From ZC4RG42 sp003242425 (GTDB taxonomy: Bacteria; Pseudomonadota; Gammaproteobacteria; Burkholderiales; SG8-39), in assembly GCA_937907425.1 (NCBI GenBank), contig CALCIE010000050.1, forward strand, positions 1-53,175: a DNA stretch of 53,175 bases, in the 5' to 3' direction. Below are positions 39,732 to 47,686 of the stretch, in pieces. The translations under genes and the position numbers were made by a program. A model generated the notes under the pieces. It was not told where the DNA came from. It worked only from the letters and a program-made list of their open reading frames with translations, and did not search any database. Numbering within the stretch: the stretch's first letter is position 1; the number at the start of each line of letters is the position of its first letter.

Positions 39732-40880
39732 CTAGGCATCGGCCGGTTCCAGCCGCAGCGCCTTCCCGTCGCTGTCGTCGGTAAGCAGGTACAGCAGGCC
39801 GTCCGGCCCCATGCGCACGTCGCGGATGCGGCCGAACTCGCGTTCGAGCAGGCGCTCCTCCCGCACCACCTTCTCGCCGTCCAGCTCCAGGCGCGCCACG
39901 AGCTGGTACTTGAGCGCGCCGACGAACAGGCTGCCGCGCCAGTTCGGAAACTTGTCGCCGGTATAGAACGCCATGCCCGAAGGCGCGATGGAAGGCGTCC
40001 ACTGATGGACGGGCTGCTCCATGCCCGGCTTGTGCGTGCCTTCGCCGATCTTCGTGCCGGTCACGTAGTTCACGCCGTAGGTGATCACCGGCCAGCCGTA
40101 GTTGGCCCCCGCGCGCATCACGTTGATCTCGTCCCCGCCCTGCGGGCCGTGCTCGTGCGTCCACAGCACGCCGGTCTGCGGATGCAGCGCCGCGCCCTGC
40201 ACGTTGCGGTTGCCCCAGGTGTAGATCTCCGGTCTTGCGCCGGGCCGTTTCACGAAGGGATTGTCCTCGGGCACGCTGCCGTCCTCGCGGATGCGCACCA
40301 CCGAACCGGCGTGATCGCCGAGATCCTGCGCGCGATCCATGTCGCCGCGGTCGCCCAGGGTCACGAACAGCGTGCCGTCGCGCGCCCACACCAGCCGGCC
40401 GCCGTAGTGATGATTGGTCCTGCTCTTGGGCTGCAGGCGGAAGATGACCTGCCGGTCTTCCAGCCGCAACCTGTCGCCTTCGCCGGCGAGCCGCGCGCGC
40501 ATCACCGCCGTGCCCTGCCCGCCCTCGCCCGGCTCGGCGTAGGACAGGAAAACCATCCCGTTCTCGGCGAAACGCGGATGCGGCAGCACGTCGAACAGAC
40601 CACCCTGGCCGCGCGCGACCACTTCCGGCACACCTTCCACCGCGTGCGGCGACAGCCGCCCCTGGGCGTCGATCACCCGCAGCCTTCCGGCGCGTTCGGT
40701 GACGAGCTTGCGCCCGTCGGGCAGGAAGGCGATGCACCAGGGATGCTCCAGTCCCCGGGCAAGGGTGACGACGCGGAAATCGTGCTTCGCGCTGCGATAG
40801 AGCTTGCCTTCCTGCGCGAGCGCGGGCGCCGCCGCGCATACGAGCGTAGCAGCCAATACGATGCGATGCAGTCCGCTCAT
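39732..40880 (-). CDS. PQQ-dependent-type sugar dehydrogenase (GSDH/YliI family)
   Basis: A 382-residue six-bladed beta-propeller protein with signal peptide MSGLHRIVLAATLVCAAAPALAQ. It contains GLEHPWCIAFLPDGRKLVTERAGRLRV, GQGGLFDVLPHPRF, TLGDRGDMDRAQD, PEIYTWGNRNVQGAALHP, EHGPQGGDEIN and YGWPVITYGVNY, all hallmark glucose/sorbosone dehydrogenase segments (soluble aldose dehydrogenase Asd/YliI). It oxidises sugars in the periplasm with PQQ. No PQQ synthesis genes are in the window. Confidence 0.95.
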   Translation of the reverse strand: MSGLHRIVLAATLVCAAAPALAQEGKLYRSAKHDFRVVTLARGLEHPWCIAFLPDGRKLVTERAGRLRVIDAQGRLSPHAVEGVPEVVARGQGGLFDVLPHPRFAENGMVFLSYAEPGEGGQGTAVMRARLAGEGDRLRLEDRQVIFRLQPKSRTNHHYGGRLVWARDGTLFVTLGDRGDMDRAQDLGDHAGSVVRIREDGSVPEDNPFVKRPGARPEIYTWGNRNVQGAALHPQTGVLWTHEHGPQGGDEINVMRAGANYGWPVITYGVNYVTGTKIGEGTHKPGMEQPVHQWTPSIAPSGMAFYTGDKFPNWRGSLFVGALKYQLVARLELDGEKVVREERLLEREFGRIRDVRMGPDGLLYLLTDDSDGKALRLEPADA

Positions 40881-40985
40881 GGTTTCCGGGTCCTCGTTCG
40901 GGCGACCGCTAGTATGCAGGCAAGGGTCCGGCATCGTGCAACCCCGGTCAATGTGCCGCACGGCCGCATCGGGTATCTTCCGCGC

Positions 40986-42797
40986 ATGACGCTCTTCACG
41001 CTGATCGACGCCCAACTCGCTTTCGGCATGCAGCCGCTGCTGGACCGGGCGAGCCTGTCCATGCAGGCGGGCGAACGCATCGGCCTGGTGGGCCGCAACG
41101 GCACCGGCAAATCCTCGCTGCTCGAGATCGTCGCCGGGCGCCAGGCGCTCGACGACGGCGAGCTGAAGATCGCCGACGCCCTGCGCATCGCGTACGTCGA
41201 ACAGGAACCCGCACTGCCCGAGGCGCCCATCTTGCGCGAAAGCCTAACGCGGCGCCTGGCGCTCGACGCGCATCACGACGAACGCGAGCGCTGGCGCATC
41301 GAAGCGCGGCTGGTGGAATTCCTCCACCGCTTCGGCCTCGACGCCGACACGGGCATGACGCGGCTCTCCGGCGGAGAGCGCAAGCGCGCGGCGCTCGCCG
41401 GCGCCTTCGCGCTCGAACCCGATCTGCTGCTGCTCGACGAACCCACCAACCACCTCGACATCGAAGGCATCGAGCTGCTGGAAGAGCTGCTGCTCAAGAC
41501 GCCCTCGGCGATCGTGGTCACGCACGACCGCTACTTCCTCGATCGCGTCGCCACGCGCATCGTCGAGCTGGACCGCGGCCTGCTGCGCAGTTTCCCCGGC
41601 AACTTCTCCGCCTACGAGCGCCTCAAGGCCGAACAGCTCGCCGCGGAGGAAGTCGCCAACCGCAAGTTCGACAAGTTCTGGGCGCAGGAGGAAGCCTGGA
41701 TCCGCAAAGGCATCGAAGCGCGCCGCACCCGCAACGAAGGGCGCGTGCGCCGACTCGAACAGTTGCGCCGCGAACGCAGCGCGCGCCGCGAGCGCATGGG
41801 CCAGATCAGGCTCAGCCTCGACGCCGGCGAGCGTTCGGGCAAGCTGGTGGCCGAACTGACCGACGTCAGCAAACGCTTCGGCGACAAGCTCGTCGTCGAC
41901 CGCCTGAACCTGCGCATCATGCGCGGCGACCGGCTCGCGCTCATCGGCCCGAACGGCGCTGGCAAATCCACGCTCATCAAGCTCATCCTCGGCGAACTGG
42001 CGCCCGACGAAGGCGAGGTACGCCTGGGCAGCAATCTGCAGACCGCCTACTTCGACCAGATGCGCGCGCAGCTCGATCCCGATCGCACGGTGGTGGAAAC
42101 CATCAGCCCCGGTTCGGACTGGGTCGAAGTCAACGGCCAGCGCACGCACGTGATGAGCTATCTGCAGGACTTCCTCTTCCCGCCGCGGCGCGCGCATTCG
42201 AAGGTGTCGATGCTCTCCGGCGGCGAACGCAACCGCCTGCTGCTCGCGCGCCTGTTCGCGCGTCCGGCCAACCTGCTGGTGCTGGACGAGCCGACCAACG
42301 ATCTGGACATCGAATCGCTGGAACTGCTGGAAGCCACCCTGCAGGAATACAACGGCACGCTGCTGCTGGTGAGCCACGACCGCGCCTTCATCGACAACGT
42401 CGCCACCCAGACGCTGGTCGCCGAAGGCAACGGCAAATGGAAGGAATATCCGGGCGGCTACAGCGACTGGGTGGCGCAGCGGCCGCAGCCGCCAAGTCCC
42501 GCCACCAAGGAGACGCGCAAGGAAACGCCGTCGCCGGCTCCCGCGCCGCGCCCGAAACCGAAGAAGCTGAGCTACAAGGAGCAGCGCGAACTGGAGGCGC
42601 TGCCGGGCGAGATCGAAGCGCTGGAGCGTGAACAGCAGGCGCTCGCGGCGAAGATGAGCGCGCCCGACTACTACAAGCAGGACCCGGCCGCCATCAAGGC
42701 GGACCAGGCGCGGGTGGAGGAAATCGAGCGGCTGCTCGACGCCAAGCTGGAGCGCTGGGAAGCGCTGGAGCGGCGGCTCGGGGAAAGCGGCGACTGA
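40986..42797 (+). CDS. uup: ABC-F ATPase (Uup-like)
   Basis: A 603-residue protein with two ABC ATPase domains and no membrane part. Domain 1 has GRNGTGKSS and LSGGERKRAALAGAF with LLLLDEPTNHLD; domain 2 has GPNGAGKST and LSGGERNRLLLARLF with LVLDEPTNDLD. The linker between them (YERLKAEQLAAEEVANRKFDKFWAQEEAWIRKG) and a C-terminal coiled coil rich in Lys/Glu (KKLSYKEQRELEALPGEIEALEREQQ) are Uup features. Members act on ribosomes or on DNA transposition/excision. Nearest relative by layout is Uup. Confidence 0.95.
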   Translation: MTLFTLIDAQLAFGMQPLLDRASLSMQAGERIGLVGRNGTGKSSLLEIVAGRQALDDGELKIADALRIAYVEQEPALPEAPILRESLTRRLALDAHHDERERWRIEARLVEFLHRFGLDADTGMTRLSGGERKRAALAGAFALEPDLLLLDEPTNHLDIEGIELLEELLLKTPSAIVVTHDRYFLDRVATRIVELDRGLLRSFPGNFSAYERLKAEQLAAEEVANRKFDKFWAQEEAWIRKGIEARRTRNEGRVRRLEQLRRERSARRERMGQIRLSLDAGERSGKLVAELTDVSKRFGDKLVVDRLNLRIMRGDRLALIGPNGAGKSTLIKLILGELAPDEGEVRLGSNLQTAYFDQMRAQLDPDRTVVETISPGSDWVEVNGQRTHVMSYLQDFLFPPRRAHSKVSMLSGGERNRLLLARLFARPANLLVLDEPTNDLDIESLELLEATLQEYNGTLLLVSHDRAFIDNVATQTLVAEGNGKWKEYPGGYSDWVAQRPQPPSPATKETRKETPSPAPAPRPKPKKLSYKEQRELEALPGEIEALEREQQALAAKMSAPDYYKQDPAAIKADQARVEEIERLLDAKLERWEALERRLGESGD

Positions 42798-42800
42798 GTC

Positions 42801-43262
42801 TCAGGACGCCTTGCCGCTTTCCTGCAGCTTCGCCTCCAGTTCGGCTACGCGGGCCTTCAGCGCCCGGGCCGCCTGATAGGACTCCGTCACGTCGCGCGCG
42901 ATCGCCAGCGCGCCCAGCACCTTGCCCGTCGCGTCCTTCAGCAGCGAAAAGCTCAGGTCGACATAGAGCTTGCGGCCGTCCTTGTGCATGGAACGCGTCG
43001 TCATCACGCGTCCGCCGTACTTGGTGACGCCGGTGTCGACCGCCTTGCGGAAACCCTGCCAATGCGCCGCGCGCAGCGACTCCGGAATGATGACGTCCAG
43101 CGGCCCGCCCAGCACTTCCTGCGCCGTATAGCCGAAGATTTCCGCCGCGCGCGCGTTCCAGATCCGCACCAGGCCGTCCGCGTCGACGAGGATCAGCGCA
43201 TCCGGCGCCTGCTCGACGATATCGTGATACAGGATCGTCGCTCCATCCTCGGTTGCAACCAT
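42801..43262 (-). CDS. Single-PAS-domain protein
   Basis: A 153-residue PAS protein with no output domain. Core segments are QAPDALILVDADGLVRIWNARAAEIFGY and EVLGGPLDVIIPESLRAAHWQGF, then the PAC-like DLSFSLLKDATGKVLGALAIARDVTE, ending in a short coiled coil (AALKARVAELEAKLQ-like, here RALKARVAELEAKLQ). It resembles the PAS modules of diguanylate cyclases and hemerythrin-type sensors. Its partner is unknown. It diverges from the 5-formyl-THF cyclo-ligase gene over a palindrome. Confidence 0.88.
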   Translation of the reverse strand: MVATEDGATILYHDIVEQAPDALILVDADGLVRIWNARAAEIFGYTAQEVLGGPLDVIIPESLRAAHWQGFRKAVDTGVTKYGGRVMTTRSMHKDGRKLYVDLSFSLLKDATGKVLGALAIARDVTESYQAARALKARVAELEAKLQESGKAS

Positions 43263-43312
43263 CGTCCGCTCCTTTCCCGAAAAACCCGGCTCCGTCCGTG
43301 CAATGGCCCGAA

Positions 43313-43331
43313 TATATCACGCTGTGATATA
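43313..43331. promoter_or_regulatory. Palindromic operator between the PAS gene and the cyclo-ligase gene
   Basis: A perfect 8-bp repeat TATATCAC / GTGATATA with a 3-base spacer, flanked by the direct repeat ATGGCCCG (43303-43310 and 43334-43341). It overlaps the rightward -10-like TATAAA and the leftward -10-like TATATT. It is 50 bases from the PAS gene start and 58 from the cyclo-ligase start. No known consensus is matched with confidence. Confidence 0.65.
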
Positions 43332-43389
43332 AAATGGCCCGCTGACGGGCCCGCCCGCAACATCGTCCAGAACAGCCCGAGGAACATTC

Positions 43390-44073
43390 ATGCCGCTTTC
43401 CAGAGCTCTGTCCATCTGGCGCAGGAACCTGCGCGCCACCATGATCGAGACGCGCCTGTCCATCCCGGAACAGGACCGGCGGAAATGGAACGACGCCATC
43501 ACGCAGTCGCTGATCAGGCATTTCCCGCAACTCGCCTCGATGCGCATCGGTTTCTACTGGCCCTTCAAGGGCGAGGTCGACGGGCGCCATGCCATCCGCT
43601 ATTTCCGCATGAGCGGGGCAAACGTCGCGCTGCCACGGGTGGTGGCCAAGGGCGAGCCGCTGCAGTTCTTCGAATGGTGGCCCGGCGCGCCGATGCGCCG
43701 GGGCGTGTGGGACATCCCCTATCCCGAAGGCACGCGGCGCATCGTGCCGCAGGCGCTGTTCATCGCCCCGGTCGCGTTCGACGAGGCGGGCTACCGCCTG
43801 GGCTACGGCGGCGGCTACTACGACCGCACTCTGGCCGCGATGTCGCCGCAGCCGCTCAAGATCGCGCTCGCCTTCGAAGCGAGCCGCATCGCCACCATCC
43901 ATCCGCAGGCGCACGACATCCCCATGGATTTCGTCGTCACCGAGCAGGGTGTGTACCATGCCGGCCCGAACGGCCTGGTGCGGCTCGGCTGCAGCCGCGA
44001 AAGCCTGCGGCGGACGGAACAGATCCTGCGGCAAAGACTGGCCGAATCCGCTAGGCTTGGCGCCCTCGCCTGA
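43390..44073 (+). CDS. 5-formyltetrahydrofolate cyclo-ligase
   Basis: A 227-residue enzyme that converts 5-formyl-THF to 5,10-methenyl-THF with ATP, recycling folate. Family landmarks are RIGFYWPFKGEVDGRH, ALFIAPVAFDEAGYRLGYGGGYYDRTLA and TIHPQAHDIPMDFVVTEQGVY. The ATG has GAGGAAC upstream. The N-terminal 30 residues (RALSIWRRNLRATMIE) precede the usual start region. The 127-base gap to the PAS gene is too short to hold a 6S RNA gene, which in E. coli precedes this gene. Confidence 0.93.
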   Translation: MPLSRALSIWRRNLRATMIETRLSIPEQDRRKWNDAITQSLIRHFPQLASMRIGFYWPFKGEVDGRHAIRYFRMSGANVALPRVVAKGEPLQFFEWWPGAPMRRGVWDIPYPEGTRRIVPQALFIAPVAFDEAGYRLGYGGGYYDRTLAAMSPQPLKIALAFEASRIATIHPQAHDIPMDFVVTEQGVYHAGPNGLVRLGCSRESLRRTEQILRQRLAESARLGALA

Positions 44074-44096
44074 GCCGGGCACCGGATCATCCCAGC

Positions 44097-44492
44097 ATGC
44101 AGAAAAAAGAATTCGAAGCGCTGTCGGAATTCCGCTATCAACTGCGCCGCTTCCTGCGCTTCAGCGAGGAGGCGGTGCGCGAGGAAGGCATCACGCCCCT
44201 GCAATACCTGCTGCTCCTGCACGTCAAGGGCTTCCCCGGCCGCGACTGGGCCACGGTGGGCGAGCTCGCGGAGCGGCTGCAATCGCACCACCACGGCACC
44301 GTCGCGCTGGTATCGCGCTGCGAGAAGCTGGGACTGGTGAAACGCAAGCCCAGCGCGGAGGACCGCCGCCGGGTCGAAATCCACCTCACCCGCAAGGGCG
44401 AAGCCTGCGTGACGCGGCTTGCGCGCCTGCACCGTGCGGAGCTCGCCGACACCAAGCTGGTGTCGTACCTCAGCGCGCTCGCCGAACGCTGA
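44097..44492 (+). CDS. MarR-family transcriptional regulator
   Basis: A 131-residue winged-helix regulator. The region ITPLQYLLLLHVKGFPGRDWATVGELAERLQSHHHGTVALVSRCEKLGLVKRKPSAEDRRRVEIHLTRKG shows the MarR helix-turn-helix and the D-R-R wing. It starts 23 bases after the cyclo-ligase stop and shares its 3' end with the convergent methylmalonate-semialdehyde dehydrogenase gene. Ligand and target unknown. Confidence 0.92.
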   Translation: MQKKEFEALSEFRYQLRRFLRFSEEAVREEGITPLQYLLLLHVKGFPGRDWATVGELAERLQSHHHGTVALVSRCEKLGLVKRKPSAEDRRRVEIHLTRKGEACVTRLARLHRAELADTKLVSYLSALAER

Positions 44493-46001
44493 TCAGCCGA
44501 GCGTCGGCATGTGGAAGCCGCCTGCGGGCGTATCCTGGTGCGGCCAGCGCGTCGTCACGGTCTTGGTACGGGTGTAGAACTTCACGCCTTCGACGCCGTG
44601 CACGTGCAGGTCGCCGAAGAGCGACTGCTTCCAGCCGCCGAAGGAATAGAAGGCCACCGGCACCGGGATGGGCACGTTGATGCCGACCATGCCGACCTGC
44701 ACCTCGTTCTCGAAGCGCCGCGCGGCGCCGCCGGATTCGGTGAAGAGCGCCGTGCCGTTGGCATAGGGATGGGCGTTGACGAGCGCGATCGCCTCGTCGA
44801 GCGTCGCCACGCGCACGACCGCGAGCACCGGCCCGAAGATCTCGTCGCGGTAGATCTGCATCTGCGGCGTGACGTGATCGAACAGCGTCGGGCCGAGCCA
44901 GAAGCCCTCCGGCGACGCGTCGACCCGCAAGTCGCGGCCGTCGAGCACGAGCTTCGCGCCCTCGCGCTCGCCGAGGTCGATGTAGCTCCGCACGCGGTCG
45001 CGATGCGCGCGCGTGACAAGCGGCCCCATTTCCACGTCCGGATCGGCGCCCGGCCCGACCTTGATGGCCGCCGCCCGGCGCCGCAGCTTCTCCACCAGCG
45101 CGTCGCCGATGTCGCCCACCGCCACCACCACGGAAATCGCCATGCAGCGCTCGCCGGCCGAACCGTAGGCCGCGCCGATCAGCGCCTCGACGGCGAAATC
45201 GAGATCGGCGTCGGGCAGCACCACGGCGTGGTTCTTCGCCCCGCCGAGCGCCTGCACGCGCTTGCCCGTGCGGGCGCAGGTTTCATAGACGTGCTTGGCG
45301 ATCGGCGTCGAACCGACGAAGGACACCGCGTCCACGCCGGGATGCTCGAGCAGTGCGTCGACCACCTCCTTGTCGCCGTGCACCACGTTGAACACGCCGT
45401 CGGGCAGACCCGCTTCCTTGAGCAGCTCCGCCAGACGCATGGCCGCCGAAGGCACTTTCTCCGAAGGCTTGAGCACGAAGGTGTTGCCGCAGGCGATGGC
45501 GACCGGGAACATCCACAGCGGCACCATCACCGGGAAATTGAAGGGCGTGATGCCCACGCACACGCCCACCGGCTGGCGCACGGTGTGGCAGTCGACCTGA
45601 CCGCCGACGTTCTCCGAGTATTCGCCTTTGAGCAGATGCGGGATGCCGCAGGCGAATTCCACCACTTCGATGCCGCGCTGCACCGAGCCCATGGCGTCGG
45701 CGAGCGTCTTGCCGTGCTCGGCGGTGACCAGATGCGCCAGCGCCTCGTGGTTGGCCTGCAGGAGCGCCAGGAAGCGCTGCATCACGCGCGCGCGCCGCAA
45801 AGGCGGCATGTCGCGCCAGGCCGGATAGGCGGCGCGCGCCGCGGCCACCGCCGCGTCGACGTCCTGCGCGCCGCACAGCGGCACGCGTTTGGTGGGCAGG
45901 CCCGTGGCGGGATCGTAAACCTCGGCCTCGCGCGAGGCGCGCGCGTCCGCGGCCCGGCCGCCGATCCACAGCGGCACACGGGCGATGGTGCTCCGGTTCA
46001 T
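44493..46001 (-). CDS. mmsA: CoA-acylating methylmalonate-semialdehyde dehydrogenase
   Basis: A 502-residue aldehyde dehydrogenase. The catalytic Cys lies in YGSAGERCMAISV and the general-base Glu region is GKRVQALGGAKNHAVVLPDADLD. The cofactor region GITPFNFPVMVPLWMFPVAIACGNTFVLKPSEK is typical of the MMSDH subgroup, which uses NAD+ and CoA in valine and thymine breakdown. GGAGAAC precedes the ATG. It convergently abuts the MarR gene and diverges from queD. Confidence 0.95.
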   Translation of the reverse strand: MNRSTIARVPLWIGGRAADARASREAEVYDPATGLPTKRVPLCGAQDVDAAVAAARAAYPAWRDMPPLRRARVMQRFLALLQANHEALAHLVTAEHGKTLADAMGSVQRGIEVVEFACGIPHLLKGEYSENVGGQVDCHTVRQPVGVCVGITPFNFPVMVPLWMFPVAIACGNTFVLKPSEKVPSAAMRLAELLKEAGLPDGVFNVVHGDKEVVDALLEHPGVDAVSFVGSTPIAKHVYETCARTGKRVQALGGAKNHAVVLPDADLDFAVEALIGAAYGSAGERCMAISVVVAVGDIGDALVEKLRRRAAAIKVGPGADPDVEMGPLVTRAHRDRVRSYIDLGEREGAKLVLDGRDLRVDASPEGFWLGPTLFDHVTPQMQIYRDEIFGPVLAVVRVATLDEAIALVNAHPYANGTALFTESGGAARRFENEVQVGMVGINVPIPVPVAFYSFGGWKQSLFGDLHVHGVEGVKFYTRTKTVTTRWPHQDTPAGGFHMPTLG

Positions 46002-46125
46002 CAGCGTTCTCCTCTCCCCTTGGCGATGGACGCCACATTCTGACATGCCGCGGACGAAAGACTGTAGGCCCGCGATGCGGTAAGCTTGCGATCTTCCCGC
46101 ATACAGCAGCCTGCCGCCTCAAACC

Positions 46126-46569
46126 GTGATCACCATAACCAAGCGGCTCGAATTCGACGCCGGCCACCGCATCCCCGACCATCGCAGCGAATGCCGCAAC
46201 CTGCACGGCCACCGCTACGTGCTGGAACTGACGCTGGAGGGGGAAGTGGTCGACGCGCCGGGCAGCTCCGAGCACGGCATGCTGATGGATTTTTCCGACG
46301 TCAAGGCCATCGCCCTGGAACACCTGGTCGAGCGCTGGGATCACGCCTTCCTGGTGTACGAAGGCGACCGGCCGGTGCGCGAATTCCTGGAATCCCTGCC
46401 CGGCCACAAGACCGTGGTGCTGGATGCCGTACCCACGGCCGAGAACCTGGCGCGCATCGCTTTCGAGACGCTCGCGCCGCTGGTGCGCGACCGCTACGGC
46501 CGCGGCCTGCGCCTGGCCAAGGTGCGGATCTACGAAACCCCCAATAGCTGGGCCGATTACAGCGCCTGA
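46126..46569 (+). CDS. queD: 6-carboxy-tetrahydropterin synthase QueD
   Basis: A 147-residue zinc enzyme of the 6-pyruvoyl-tetrahydropterin synthase family making 6-carboxytetrahydropterin, the first committed step of queuosine synthesis. GTG start. The motif ECRNLHGHRYVLEL has the catalytic Cys and two zinc His; the third His is in FDAGHRIPDH. WDHAFLV, PTAENLARI and YETPNSWADY complete the family pattern. queA and tgt are also in this window but 22 kb away. Confidence 0.95.
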   Translation: MITITKRLEFDAGHRIPDHRSECRNLHGHRYVLELTLEGEVVDAPGSSEHGMLMDFSDVKAIALEHLVERWDHAFLVYEGDRPVREFLESLPGHKTVVLDAVPTAENLARIAFETLAPLVRDRYGRGLRLAKVRIYETPNSWADYSA

Positions 46570-46601
46570 GCGCGCGGCCGTGTTTCGATGTCGGGCCGGT
46601 A

Positions 46602-46629
46602 CCGAGGCGGTGCCGGTCCGCCGCCTCGG
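46602..46629 (+). terminator. Terminator-like hairpin after queD
   Basis: A perfect 9-bp stem CCGAGGCGG / CCGCCTCGG with a 10-base loop lies 32 bases after the queD stop. No U tract follows. Together with the hemerythrin terminator it separates two convergent transcripts. Confidence 0.45.
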
Positions 46630-46696
46630 CTGCCGGACCGTGCATCCCGCACGACACGACGGATCCGGCCGGTCGCCGGCGCAACACGCATGAAAA

Positions 46697-46715
46697 AGGC
46701 CCGCGATGCGGGCCT
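46697..46715 (-). terminator. Rho-independent terminator of the hemerythrin gene
   Basis: A perfect 8-bp stem AGGCCCGC / GCGGGCCT with the 3-base loop GAT lies 23 bases after the hemerythrin stop on the minus strand. It is directly followed by TTTTC. It is the clearest intrinsic terminator in the window. Confidence 0.85.
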
Positions 46716-46738
46716 CGGCGGTCAGAGCTCGAAACCGG

Positions 46739-47326
46739 TCAGCGGTGGGCGCGGATCGTGCGCGCTTTCGCCCTGGGCTTGTTCGCCGCCACCATCGCCG
46801 CCTTGGCGGCTTCGATATCCTCGGCGGCATAGCCCGCCTCGCGCAGATAGTCGCCCATCAGCTCCTCCTGGCGCGCGCGCATCCGCTCGCCCAGCGCGTC
46901 CAGATCCAGACGCTTGAGCTTGCGCACCTTGGGGAACATCTCCTTCTCCTCTTCCTTCACGTGGTGCTTGACGTACTCCATCAGCACCGTGAAGTTGGCC
47001 TTGTACATCTCGTCGTCGAGTTTCACTTCGGAGAGCTTGTGCACCAGCGCGTCGACCGATTCGTGCTCGACGTCGGCTTCGGCCAGCAGGTCGCGCAATT
47101 CCTCGTCGGCTTGCTCGCGCACAGCGGGATAGAAGAGTTCCTTCTCCAGCTTGCTATGGACATCCAGCTCCGCACAGGCGGTGGTGATGACATCCTCCAT
47201 CGCCTCGAGATCGTCTTCCTTCTCCGCTTTCTGAAACGCCTTGAACAGCTTGTTGACCCGGGCATGATCGTCGGTCAGCAGCGTGATGGCGTCCATCGTT
47301 GCCGCGCTTTTACTGGTGCTTGCCAT
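46739..47326 (-). CDS. Hemerythrin HHE-domain protein
   Basis: A 195-residue protein with hemerythrin-type HHE repeats: DAITLLTDDHARVNKLFKAF, LDVHSKLEKELFYPAV, VEHESVDALVHKL and YVKHHVKEEEKEMFPKV contain the His and Glu iron ligands. The C-terminal tail is Ala/Lys/Arg-rich. It may bind a di-iron centre and sense oxygen, NO or peroxide. It diverges from a Cys-rich small protein across 125 bases. Confidence 0.92.
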   Translation of the reverse strand: MASTSKSAATMDAITLLTDDHARVNKLFKAFQKAEKEDDLEAMEDVITTACAELDVHSKLEKELFYPAVREQADEELRDLLAEADVEHESVDALVHKLSEVKLDDEMYKANFTVLMEYVKHHVKEEEKEMFPKVRKLKRLDLDALGERMRARQEELMGDYLREAGYAAEDIEAAKAAMVAANKPRAKARTIRAHR

Positions 47327-47451
47327 GTGTTTGGTCCTTTGCGTGATCAGTCCCACAGGGAAAGCAAGCCGCATACCGTCGGGCTTTCGTACACGCGGGA
47401 TCAGGCGCGCTATTCGCAACGCAAGGCGGCACCCATCAATGGAGGTACGCC

Positions 47452-47685
47452 ATGCCCAGATGCGACACCTGCGGCAACGACTACGACAAAACGTTCCAGG
47501 TCATGATGCAAGGCCGCACCATGACCTTCGACAGCTTCGAGTGCGCCATCAACGGCTGCGCGCCGGTCTGCGCCACCTGCGGGGTGCGCATCATCGGCCA
47601 CGGCGTGGAGAAAGGCGACAGGATATATTGCTGCGCGCGCTGCGCCGCGGCGCAAGGCGCGACGGAGCTGCGCGACCGCGCCTGA
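47452..47685 (+). CDS. Cys-rich small zinc-ribbon-like protein
   Basis: A 77-residue protein with nine Cys (C4, C7, C31, C36, C40, C43, C60, C61, C64), in C-x-x-C pairs CDTC, CATC and CARC. The pattern CDTCGNDYDKTFQVMMQGRTM and DSFECAINGCAP resembles small metallothionein/zinc-ribbon proteins of proteobacteria. GGAGG lies six bases before the ATG. It is divergent from the hemerythrin gene, and its stop abuts the stop of the Lhr helicase gene. Metal binding is likely and the function is unknown. Confidence 0.8.
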   Translation: MPRCDTCGNDYDKTFQVMMQGRTMTFDSFECAINGCAPVCATCGVRIIGHGVEKGDRIYCCARCAAAQGATELRDRA

Positions 47686-47686
47686 G

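Noticed and set aside
40005..40985. Upstream extension of the ABC-F frame
   Set aside because: It is antisense to the dehydrogenase and the ABC-F protein begins cleanly at MTLFTLIDAQLAFG with Walker A in the normal place.
43263..43389. Possible 6S RNA before 5-formyl-THF cyclo-ligase
   Set aside because: In E. coli 6S RNA precedes this gene, but the gap here is only 127 bases and holds an operator instead.
44493..46046. Longer start for methylmalonate-semialdehyde dehydrogenase 45 bases upstream
   Set aside because: It would add an unconserved basic stretch and ignore the good GGAGAAC ribosome site before the chosen ATG.
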